This document shows positions 6,666 through 12,627 of a stretch of DNA of 31,811 bases, piece by piece; the stretch's first letter is position 1, and each line of letters begins with the position of its first letter. Below the pieces are notes generated by a model. The model ran no database searches and was not told the origin of the DNA. It worked only from the letters and a program-made list of their open reading frames with translations. A program made the position numbers and the translations under genes. This DNA is from a virus: positions 1 to 31,811 of IMG/VR virus record IMGVR_UViG_3300045107_000476; one strand, 5' to 3'.

Positions 6666-7681
6666 CGGCGCGGATCCTTGAAATCGGCGCCGACGAGCGG
6701 TGAGCCACGTCCGGCATCGTCGACTGGCCAGGGCGTCAGCGACGGCGCGTTCCGGCCGGGCCTCCAGACGGTCTCGAGCTCGGGCTCGCCGGCGCGCTTC
6801 TTCTTGAGCGGTTTCTTGAGGCAGTTGTCGCAGATGTACTGCGTCTCAGATTTCGGCCGGAACTTGTGCAGGCAGCGGCCGCAGCGGCGCTCCGGTAGCG
6901 GTGAGCCGGGTTCGATCGGCTTCACTGCCTTGCAGCGAAATTTCGTCGCCTTGCCGCTGAACACGGGACGACCGCCATCGCGATCGACCACAGCATCGGC
7001 CCCGCAGCGGCCGCAGCTGGTGAAGCAGCCTTCCTGCTCGTTGAACATGGTGTCACGTAGCTCGTGCCCGTTGGTGGCAGCCACGAGTTTTGCCGTGTTG
7101 ACGACGTCGATGAACGTCGGGAAGTCGTCGGTCGGTCCCGGCGGCGCCGCCGTGGCCGAGGCAGGTGGACTACTTGTCTCCGCACCCTCGGCGATTAGTC
7201 CACGCCGCACAGACGCCGTGAAGCACGCCCGCGAGCAGAAGCGGCCGGCGCTACCGGGTTCGGGGATGAACCGTTTGCCACACGCGGGCAGCTCGCACGT
7301 CCGCAGGTCCGCGTCCGCGACGTCGACGATGACGCCGCGGCGCCGGGCGATGTGTTCCGTCTTCCGATGGGGCGCACCTCTCCGGCAGTTCGCGCACATG
7401 CGCTGCCGGGGACTCGCCGGCACGAAGTCGTGACGGCACACCGCGCAGGTCTTCGTCATTGGACCGGCCGGCAACGCATTCGTCGACACCGGGGCAGCGG
7501 CTGCCAGGCTGGTCGCTGCCGCCGGGACGGTCGTTGGCGACTCGGCCGACAGAACCGAGGAGCCTTCCAAGCCGAGCAGTTCCCGGACGCCGGCGAGGTC
7601 CTGGTCGATCACCGCGATCTCGGCGAGGAGCTGGGCGCGGCGATCGAGCGCGGCGCGGAGCGTCACGAGCAAATCGGACAT
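6662..7681 (-). CDS. Protein with four C4 zinc-binding clusters
   Basis: The 339-residue protein starts with a helical, probably coiled-coil segment (1-38), then a low-complexity Ala/Pro linker, then four cysteine clusters: 79/82/96/99, 129/134/149/153, about 219-250 (with CGRC) and 267/270/284/287. Cluster 2 (CELPACGKRF ... FCSRAC) resembles the treble-clef type also seen in HNH-less zinc ribbons of plant and phage proteins. No catalytic residues are evident. It likely binds nucleic acid or bridges proteins. It starts five bases after the previous gene. No named family can be given; the repeated zinc sites are the reliable part. Confidence 0.75.
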   Translation of the reverse strand: MSDLLVTLRAALDRRAQLLAEIAVIDQDLAGVRELLGLEGSSVLSAESPTTVPAAATSLAAAAPVSTNALPAGPMTKTCAVCRHDFVPASPRQRMCANCRRGAPHRKTEHIARRRGVIVDVADADLRTCELPACGKRFIPEPGSAGRFCSRACFTASVRRGLIAEGAETSSPPASATAAPPGPTDDFPTFIDVVNTAKLVAATNGHELRDTMFNEQEGCFTSCGRCGADAVVDRDGGRPVFSGKATKFRCKAVKPIEPGSPLPERRCGRCLHKFRPKSETQYICDNCLKKPLKKKRAGEPELETVWRPGRNAPSLTPWPVDDAGRGSPLVGADFKDPRR

Positions 7682-7686
7682 CGTCC

Positions 7687-8202
7687 TCAGACCGGCTCTC
7701 TGTGGTTCGGGCAGCCTTCGTCATGGAAGCGACTGATTTCGTGGTCACCGGACTCACACGACGACAAGTGCGCGCGGACCTGCGGTTTGAGTGCAGCGCA
7801 GATTTCTTCGAGAGCGTCGTCGCACCATCGGATGTTCCCGAAGTCGACAATGATCGCAACCCTATGCCTGTGTGCATCCGGCACGTCGTACCGCTCGAGC
7901 GCGACCGCCAGGCGCTCCGAGGCCTCGAGCCAGCCGCACGCGCGAGCGGTCCGGATGATCTCCACGGCTTCGTCGACGAGCCAGTACGGGAGATCCAGCC
8001 GCCCAGCAATCCGCAAGAGACGTTCCCGTTCAGGGTTCTCGCGAGGTTCAAGTGGATGGGGTGGTGTCAATCGATACCACGGCAGATTGGCGCGGTCGCA
8101 CTCGACGGCCGTGTCGACGGCGGCCACGAACCAGCGCCTGAACTCGCTCCCAGTACCGAACGCGTCCATCTGCACGCGGTGCGGAATCAGTTTGATCGTC
8201 AT
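7687..8202 (-). CDS. Hypothetical protein, 171 residues
   Basis: Begins MTIKLIPHRVQMDAFGTG with an ATGA overlap with the upstream gene. The N-terminal half (GSEFRRWFVAAVDTAVECDR) and a middle helical region (RLLRIAGRLDLPYWLVDEAVEIIRTA) look folded and soluble. The C terminus is rich in Cys and His (SSCESGDHEISRFHDEGCPNH) and may bind a metal. No family recognised and no membrane segment. The frame is supported by continuous coupling on both sides and by the implausible composition of the alternatives. Confidence 0.65.
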   Translation of the reverse strand: MTIKLIPHRVQMDAFGTGSEFRRWFVAAVDTAVECDRANLPWYRLTPPHPLEPRENPERERLLRIAGRLDLPYWLVDEAVEIIRTARACGWLEASERLAVALERYDVPDAHRHRVAIIVDFGNIRWCDDALEEICAALKPQVRAHLSSCESGDHEISRFHDEGCPNHREPV

Positions 8203-8420
8203 CGGTACCCTCTCGCGTGAATCGCCGCCGAGCGGCTCGGGACCAGCAGCGTCGCGCGTTCACCGTTCTTTTCGATCCAGGCCCCGCGGACGCCGGCGGC
8301 CGCGCGCAGCGCCGACGTCAGGCCGAAGTGGTAGCTGTGCTCCTTCTGCGTCGTCTTCGTCCTCTTGAACACGAGCACGCGGACGACGAGCGACGGGGTC
8401 GCGAGCGGCTTACTGGCCAT
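8199..8420 (-). CDS. Small hypothetical protein
   Basis: A 73-residue protein starting at ATG 8420-8418 inside the last 11 bases of the HNH gene. It is basic and beta-rich (LVVRVLVFKRTKTTQKEHSY, then RGAWIEKNGERATLLVPS). Nothing identifies it. It may act with the nuclease it overlaps, but that is a guess from position. Confidence 0.6.
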   Translation of the reverse strand: MASKPLATPSLVVRVLVFKRTKTTQKEHSYHFGLTSALRAAAGVRGAWIEKNGERATLLVPSRSAAIHARGYR

Positions 8421-8817
8421 GAAAGAGCTCCCCGTTCCGCTTCTGCGCCCGCCGCGTCCAGGCTGCTGTCTGGCGATGCTGGGCGGCATCGTGTCGCAGG
8501 TGATGGAGTTGGCAGCCGGCGCGCAGGTTCTCGTCGCGACAGTCCTCCGGCTGATGATTCAGGTGCGCGATCGTCAGCACGATGACGACGCCGCGACAGG
8601 TCGGGTCGCCCTCGCCGAGGTCTGCGCCGTTCGCGGATCGCCATTCCTCGAGGTTCGCGCGCGATCGAAACACGAGCTCGCCGTCGGGCGCGTTGCAGCG
8701 CGTGCCGTCGGCACAAAGGAACTCGCACCGGCCGTCGGCGCGCTCGAGGATGCGCGCGCGGATTGCGGGCCAGTCCTTCGGGTACCGCGGCCGCTCGGAG
8801 CGCCGAATCGGGCTCAC
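8410..8817 (-). CDS. HNH endonuclease
   Basis: A 135-residue protein from GTG 8817-8815 (GTGA overlap with the upstream stop). Cys 31, 35 and 41 (CEFLC..TRC) open the zinc part and the beta-beta-alpha metal nuclease motif follows: AHLNHQPED at 84-92, Asn 97 (ENLRAGC) and QLHHLRHD at 103-110. HNH enzymes nick or cut DNA; phage versions work with terminase in packaging or as homing nucleases. Here it lies 4 kb before the terminase in transcription order, so a packaging role is possible but not shown. A Thr/Cys spacer of about 30 residues between the first Cys group and the HNH core is somewhat long. Confidence 0.85.
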   Translation of the reverse strand: MSPIRRSERPRYPKDWPAIRARILERADGRCEFLCADGTRCNAPDGELVFRSRANLEEWRSANGADLGEGDPTCRGVVIVLTIAHLNHQPEDCRDENLRAGCQLHHLRHDAAQHRQTAAWTRRAQKRNGELFHGQ

Positions 8818-9017
8818 GGCTCGATGACCGTCCCTTCGCCGAGCGTCAGCTTCGACAGTTCGCGCGGCCGCAGCGCGACAGTGCGGCGCTCGCCAGGCTC
8901 GAGCACGAAGCGCTCGAAGCGCGAGCTGTCGGCGACTTCGACGAACGAGCTTCGCCGGTCGTCCGTGTTGCGGACGTCCACGCTGGCGCGCTGGATGCCG
9001 ATCGTGCGGTTCGGCAT
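8814..9017 (-). CDS. Small hypothetical protein
   Basis: A 67-residue protein starting at ATG 9017-9015 with a TGATG one-base overlap. The sequence (TIGIQRASVDVRNTDDRRS, FERFVLEPGERRTVALRP) reads as a compact beta-rich domain. No motifs, no cysteines, no membrane segment. Function unknown. It is coupled between the conserved 147-residue gene and the HNH gene. Confidence 0.6.
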   Translation of the reverse strand: MPNRTIGIQRASVDVRNTDDRRSSFVEVADSSRFERFVLEPGERRTVALRPRELSKLTLGEGTVIEP

Positions 9018-9460
9018 CAGGGCCGCCCGATGTCCTGGAAGAACTCTTCGCGTTCGCTGGGCTCGTCCCCAACCTCGGCGTCGATCGGTTCGCCAGGCGT
9101 GAGCGCGGGCTTCGCCGGCGGCGTGACACTCATGAGTGGCCGCGGTTGCAGTTCCTCCACCGCCTCGAGCGCCGCCTCCTTCGTGCACGGTGTAATGGTG
9201 TAGATCGAGCCCGACCCGATCAGTTTCGTGTAGCCGGCGACGGCGCCTTCCTTCACCGTCGTCCCAGCCGGGAGGTAATCGCCGCCGCGATAGCCCGGGC
9301 GAGTGGTGACCCGTTCGCGCTCCTCGAGCGCCGGCACGTCGACGCGAAAGAGCACAGCCTGGCCGTACGCCTCCGTGGTCACGTAGCCGACGTACCGCTG
9401 ATGACCGAGGACGTCGACGATCCCCCAGCCCTCGAACCTGGCTTGTTGCTGCTGCTCCAT
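9017..9460 (-). CDS. Conserved phage hypothetical protein
   Basis: A 147-residue protein from ATG 9460, which has a good GGAGG site (9471-9467); the longer frame upstream has none. The N-terminal part (FEGWGIVDVLGHQRYVGYVT) and the later GSGSIYTITPCTKEAALEAV follow a pattern I recall from many uncharacterised phage and mobile-element proteins (GWG/GH..aG, then YxxaaIyxixPcTeexA). The C-terminal third is Pro/Glu-rich and likely unstructured. Its biochemical role is not known. It is the first gene after the palindrome-bearing gap, so it probably opens a transcript. Confidence 0.7.
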   Translation of the reverse strand: MEQQQQARFEGWGIVDVLGHQRYVGYVTTEAYGQAVLFRVDVPALEERERVTTRPGYRGGDYLPAGTTVKEGAVAGYTKLIGSGSIYTITPCTKEAALEAVEELQPRPLMSVTPPAKPALTPGEPIDAEVGDEPSEREEFFQDIGRP

Positions 9461-9477
9461 GTGTCGCCTCCAAATTA

Positions 9478-9495
9478 ACGAATTGCGCATTTCGT
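9478..9495. repeat. 18-base palindrome, possible operator
   Basis: ACGAATTGCGCATTTCGT is symmetric around TGCGCA with one mismatched pair. It overlaps the TTGACG -35-like hexamer and the ribosome-site flank of the 147-residue gene, a typical repressor position. Confidence 0.5.
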
Positions 9496-9520
9496 CAAAC
9501 TGACCGAACTACTTGACGAA
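9491..9520. repeat. Inverted repeat with 14-base spacing
   Basis: TTCGTCAA (9491-9498) and TTGACGAA (9513-9520) are exact inverted copies. The first arm is shared with the adjoining 18-base palindrome, so two overlapping dyads occupy the region. Confidence 0.5.
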
Positions 9521-9528
9521 CGGACGGC

Positions 9529-9556
9529 GCCGCGCGAGGCCCATTCCCCGCGCGGC
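9529..9556 (-). terminator. Possible terminator hairpin without T-run
   Basis: GCCGCGCG and CGCGCGGC form a perfect 8-base all-GC stem with a 12-base loop, starting 13 bases after the stop of the upstream gene. No run of T follows on the minus strand, so it would be at most a weak or factor-assisted terminator, or an mRNA 3' stabiliser. Confidence 0.3.
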
Positions 9557-9569
9557 CGCCGCTCGCGAC

Positions 9570-10055
9570 TTACTCCTCGCCTTCCTCGTCGCCCTCGTCG
9601 TCGCCGCCGTCGGCTTCACCCTGCGCCTCGGTTGTTGCCGGCGCCGGCGCTTCCGGCTGCGGTTCGTCGGCCACGTTCTCTTCGACCATCTCGTTCACCT
9701 CCTTTCCGTCGTTCGCGTCTCGATGTGCTGGTGGCGGAACGGCGCGCGGGCCGTCCCATAGCTTCAAATCGGGAAAGAGCTCGGTGAGCTCGGCCTTCGT
9801 GCGCGCGAAGAGCTCGAGCAGCTGCTGCTGGCGACGCAAGCTGCCGGTTGTGAGCGCCTTACGGTAGGCGGTCGGGTCCAGCACGAACCCGAAGCTCTCG
9901 GCCTGCTGCACCGCTTCGCGCGCGCGCACGACGTCGTGGTCCTCGATCTCGACGGCGAGCAGCGCGAACTGGCGGAAGGCCTGGACAATCCAGTCCATCG
10001 TGCGGGCGTGTTCGGTTCGGTCCGGCAGCGAGCACTGTCGCGCGTCGTTACGCAT
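9570..10055 (-). CDS. Hypothetical protein with acidic C-terminal tail
   Basis: A 161-residue protein overlapping the previous gene by eight bases. A helical N-terminal domain (WIVQAFRQFALLAVEIEDHD, VRAREAVQQAESFGFVLDP, RRQQQLLELFARTKAELTEL) is followed from about residue 108 by a Pro/Ala linker and a tail of Asp, Glu and Gly. Such acidic tails can mimic DNA or bind basic partners. It follows a possible small terminase gene. No family recognised. It closes a transcription segment before the control region at 9461-9569. Confidence 0.65.
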   Translation of the reverse strand: MRNDARQCSLPDRTEHARTMDWIVQAFRQFALLAVEIEDHDVVRAREAVQQAESFGFVLDPTAYRKALTTGSLRRQQQLLELFARTKAELTELFPDLKLWDGPRAVPPPAHRDANDGKEVNEMVEENVADEPQPEAPAPATTEAQGEADGGDDEGDEEGEE

Positions 10056-10644
10056 GGGACTTATCCTCTCCGCCGGCGGCCACCTTGTCGGCCTCGGCCT
10101 TGTCGAACGCCTCCTGCAGGAACTTCACGAAGTCGTCGCCCGTCTTCGCGTTGCTGTCCGCGTGGATGTGCGGCCACATGTGCGCGATCGCCGCGCGGAT
10201 GGCGACGCGCGAATCCGGGTCGTCGATCAGCTTCCCGAGCTTCCGCGCCGCGCGCGACTGGTTCGACTGGAAGATCTCGAGCGCCGAGCGGCCGGCCTCC
10301 GCGATCGCGCGCTGGAACTTCGGCGCGTTGATCCGTTCGTTGACGGCCTGACGCCCGAGGCCGACCAGGTCGCCGATCTGCTCCTGCGTCAGCCACGGCC
10401 GGAGGACCTGGTGCTGGAGAATCAGCACGTCGACCGGGTCGAGCTCGATGGCCGCCTTGGCCAGGTCACGCCGGCGCCGGGCCGCGAGCTCGTCCTCCTG
10501 GCGCTGACGCGCACGTTCGGCTTCGCGGACCGCATCCTCGCCATGTAGCCGCCGAGGGCCGAGGACTTCATGTGGCCTGTCGCCTTTTGTCGGCGTCCGT
10601 CGACGCCTGCCGCGTCGGCCCTTGCCCTTGCTGCCCCTCTTCAT
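10048..10644 (-). CDS. HTH DNA-binding protein, possible terminase small subunit
   Basis: The 198-residue protein starts with a very basic tail (KGKGRRGRRRR), followed by a helical region and a helix-turn-helix at about 85-105 (WLTQEQIGDLVGLGRQAVNE). The second half (SRAARKLGKLIDDPD, VAIRAAIAHMWPHI) resembles the regular helices of small terminase subunits that read packaging sites and of related phage HTH proteins. Small terminases usually sit just upstream of the large subunit, while here about 5.6 kb lie between, so this is a moderate inference. ATGA overlap with the upstream gene. Confidence 0.65.
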   Translation of the reverse strand: MKRGSKGKGRRGRRRRTPTKGDRPHEVLGPRRLHGEDAVREAERARQRQEDELAARRRRDLAKAAIELDPVDVLILQHQVLRPWLTQEQIGDLVGLGRQAVNERINAPKFQRAIAEAGRSALEIFQSNQSRAARKLGKLIDDPDSRVAIRAAIAHMWPHIHADSNAKTGDDFVKFLQEAFDKAEADKVAAGGEDKSHA

Positions 10645-11102
10645 CGCTTCGGCCCGTCCTCCAGGGGATCAACCTTCCCGACTTCAAACCCGACCATCAG
10701 CTCCAACAGCACAGACTCGAGCTGTGCGCGTCCCCGTAACCCCATCTCCAGAAACAACGTGCGGCCGTCCTCGAGATGGAAAAGGAACGTCCAGCCCAAC
10801 TCGCCGGACTTCGGCAGTCGGCCGTTCGCCTCCGGGTGGTCTGAGGTCCGGAACCGCAGCGTGCGAATCGCCTGCGGCTCCGATGACGGCGCCGGCTGAC
10901 GGACGGCGGCGGCCATCGGCGCCTGCGAGTTCAGCGCCGCCAGGTCCGACACGAACGAGCACGTCCGGCACACCTGGTAGCTCCCGACAGCGGTCCACGG
11001 CGGGACGCGCCGCTCGGTCGTGTGCCCGCACTCGAAGCCGAGGCGTTCCGTCCAGACGCTCGGCCGCTCCACCCGAATGACGCAGCGACGGATCTCAGGC
11101 AT
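10641..11102 (-). CDS. Hypothetical protein with zinc-ribbon-like N-terminal half
   Basis: The 153-residue product starts at ATG 11102-11100 after a GAGGGA ribosome site. It contains FECGHTTERR and QVCRTC, a likely metal-binding C-H...C-C set around residues 24-51, and a C-terminal half with beta strands (LGWTFLFHLEDGRTLFLEMG) and a hydrophobic helix (LESVLLELMVGFEVG). Function unknown. A candidate 46-residue gene lies immediately upstream and overlaps its start by eight bases. Confidence 0.65.
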   Translation of the reverse strand: MPEIRRCVIRVERPSVWTERLGFECGHTTERRVPPWTAVGSYQVCRTCSFVSDLAALNSQAPMAAAVRQPAPSSEPQAIRTLRFRTSDHPEANGRLPKSGELGWTFLFHLEDGRTLFLEMGLRGRAQLESVLLELMVGFEVGKVDPLEDGPKR

Positions 11103-11235
11103 GGCCGTCCCTCGCCTCCACGCTGCACCTGGCGGTCTGCGGCGTGCGGAGGCCTCCGCCGCGAGATTGCGGCTCCTGCCGGCTGTCCTGACCGTCAGGC
11201 AAGCCACTGTACGCGCAACGTCCACACTCCGACAC
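11095..11235 (-). CDS. Candidate 46-residue protein
   Basis: In the 136-base space between the methyltransferase and the 153-residue gene, a frame opens at GTG 11235-11233 with AAGG eight bases before it and ends at TGA 11097-11095, overlapping the next start. It begins MSECGRCAYSGLPDGQ, with a CGRC pair and a later Cys. The overlap arrangement is the same as that of its neighbours. It is short and without known relatives, so this is a tentative call. Confidence 0.35.
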   Translation of the reverse strand: MSECGRCAYSGLPDGQDSRQEPQSRGGGLRTPQTARCSVEARDGHA

Positions 11236-11238
11236 CGG

Positions 11239-11907
11239 CTAGCCCTTCTTGCGCATCCGCGCGCGCGGCGACCGGCCCGCCCGCTCGACGGTCAGCCGGG
11301 CTTTATCGGCCGGCGTCACCACGTGGAGTCGGGTCCCCTGGCCGGGCCGCGCCTCCCGATACCGCCACACGAACCAGAACGCCGGCACGGTGTCACCGCC
11401 ACCCGACCCATTGAACGAGCCGCGTTGCAGCAGAATCAGGTCGCTCGGCGGGTCGGCTTCGAGCCAGGGCGCCCGGTCCTCGGTCGGCTCGAGCGCGGTC
11501 GCCCGGAGCAGCAGCCCGAGCTTCAGGCCGGCGCCCCGGGCGAAGTTCCGGATGAGGGTCGCGAGCGAGAACGGCGGATTCGTCACGCACCACGCGGCGC
11601 GCCGGTACACGGTCTGCGACCAGAATTGCGGGTCGGTGGCATCTGCCTGCCGCGCGACGGCGGGCTCGACGACGCCGAGGAGCGGTAGCTCCACCGCGCG
11701 CGGCACCAGGTCGTAGGCGTCGACGCGACGGCCGGCCTCGCGCAGCACCCGCACGATCCCGCCGCTGCCGGCCGCCGGCGCGATGACGCCGCCACGGCCG
11801 ACGAGCGGCAGCTTCAGCAGCAGGGCCGCGGTCATCCATCGCGGCGTGTCAAACCGTTCGAGCGGATCGTCGCTCTGCCGGCGCGCGGGCACGGTCGCGT
11901 CGATCAT
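11239..11907 (-). CDS. SAM-dependent DNA methyltransferase (NPPF type)
   Basis: This 222-residue class I methyltransferase has the SAM-binding motif APAAGSGG at 43-50 followed by an acidic strand end (VDAYDL, 62-67), and catalytic NPPF at 110-113, as in N6-adenine DNA methylases. The SFN/GGGDT segment may be the target-recognition part; length is short for a full DNA methylase with a separate recognition domain. It would methylate phage DNA to avoid host restriction, or act on another substrate. No partner restriction enzyme is seen nearby. Start ATG 11907 (ATGA overlap). C terminus is basic (RSPRARMRKKG). Confidence 0.8.
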   Translation of the reverse strand: MIDATVPARRQSDDPLERFDTPRWMTAALLLKLPLVGRGGVIAPAAGSGGIVRVLREAGRRVDAYDLVPRAVELPLLGVVEPAVARQADATDPQFWSQTVYRRAAWCVTNPPFSLATLIRNFARGAGLKLGLLLRATALEPTEDRAPWLEADPPSDLILLQRGSFNGSGGGDTVPAFWFVWRYREARPGQGTRLHVVTPADKARLTVERAGRSPRARMRKKG

Positions 11908-12083
11908 CGCGCCTGCCCCGCCGTCCTGACGGTGAGCGTCTCCCGATCGAGCCGCATGCGGAGCTCGATCAAGCGCCATCGACCGCTTTCCGTGATGGTG
12001 TCGCGCTTACCGTACGCGCTGTCTGGACCGTGAATTTCGCGCTCGATCGCCTCGAGCTCTTCGACAATGGCCTCGAGCGTCAT
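11904..12083 (-). CDS. Small helical hypothetical protein
   Basis: A 59-residue protein from ATG 12083 (ATGA overlap). It is almost wholly helical: MTLEAIVEELEAIEREIHG then WRLIELRMRLDRETL, with charged heptad-like spacing, consistent with a coiled coil or a small adaptor. Coupled directly to the methyltransferase start, so it might be its partner. No family recognised. Confidence 0.6.
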   Translation of the reverse strand: MTLEAIVEELEAIEREIHGPDSAYGKRDTITESGRWRLIELRMRLDRETLTVRTAGQAR

Positions 12084-12376
12084 GCGCGCACCTCCGCGAG
12101 CTCCCGCAGCAATAGGCCGCCGCGCTCGACGTGATCGCAGAGGCCCGGATCCTCGAGCTTCTTCCGTTCGCCGGCGGACGTCGGCCGATACCACTCGTGC
12201 GTCGGCGCCTGCAATTGGTCGACTCGGTAGAAGCTCGAGAACATGTCGCCCGAGCAGCCCTCGGTTGAACGGCAGCGGACGATGAACGGGGTCGTCCCGG
12301 CGTCGCGGTTGCGCGTCGTGATGCGACCGCCGCAGGTCTGGCACACATAGACGTTGATCGCGCCTTTGGCTTCCAT
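12080..12376 (-). CDS. Zinc-ribbon hypothetical protein
   Basis: A 98-residue protein beginning MEAKGAINVYVCQTCGGRIT at ATG 12376 (one-base TGATG overlap). CQTC at 12-15 and CRSTEGC (35-41) form a four-cysteine zinc ribbon; the second half (SSFYRVDQLQAPTHEWYRPT) is a beta-rich segment followed by a helix. Small zinc ribbons of this kind are common in phage accessory genes and may bind nucleic acid. The reading frame chosen is the coupled one. Confidence 0.65.
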   Translation of the reverse strand: MEAKGAINVYVCQTCGGRITTRNRDAGTTPFIVRCRSTEGCSGDMFSSFYRVDQLQAPTHEWYRPTSAGERKKLEDPGLCDHVERGGLLLRELAEVRA

Positions 12377-12627
12377 CAGAACAAGCTCCCCTGCCGCGTG
12401 TCCTTCCGCCGTGCCGGCCGCGGGTCGGGCGCGGCGCCGGGCGGATCCGGGTTCGCCGACTCGGGCCCGATCCGGTCGCTGACTTCCGCGTTTGGTGGCA
12501 GCGCTTGGTCGGCGGCGCGCACCCCCCAGCACCCGGGCGGCCAGCCGGGAAACCGGTAGATGACGAACGCTTTCGCCGCGCGCTGTGCCTCCTCCTGCGC
12601 GACCGTGCGTGCGAGCTCGAGCGTCAT
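12376..12627 (-). CDS. Small hypothetical protein
   Basis: An 83-residue protein from ATG 12627 (ATGA overlap with the multi-HTH gene). The N-terminal helix (TLELARTVAQEEAQRAAKAF) and VIYRFPGWPPGCWGV look folded; the rest is Pro/Asp-rich and disordered, ending RQGSLF. That QGSLF ending resembles short C-terminal clamp-binding peptides (QLxLF type), which is only a resemblance. No family recognised. Confidence 0.55.
   Translation of the reverse strand: MTLELARTVAQEEAQRAAKAFVIYRFPGWPPGCWGVRAADQALPPNAEVSDRIGPESANPDPPGAAPDPRPARRKDTRQGSLF

Larger units (their letters stand above)
9461..9569 (-). promoter_or_regulatory. Control region with palindromes
   Basis: A 109-base gap, one of the longest on this strand without a gene, with an AT-rich core. 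It contains, on the plus-strand numbering, a near-perfect 18-base dyad (9478-9495), the inverted pair TTCGTCAA/TTGACGAA (9491-9498 and 9513-9520), and a GC hairpin (9529-9556) right after the upstream gene. TTGACG at 9498-9493 on the minus strand matches a -35 box; the best -10 candidates (TTAATT, TAATTT) sit 14-15 bases away and very close to the ribosome site, so the promoter reading is uncertain. Confidence 0.45.

Noticed and set aside
7251-8051. 266-residue minus-strand frame
   Set aside because: It lies in another frame across the better supported 171- and 339-residue genes and lacks a protein-like pattern.
9529-9556. Strong intrinsic terminator
   Set aside because: The GC stem is perfect but no T-run follows on the minus strand, so it was kept only as a weak candidate.
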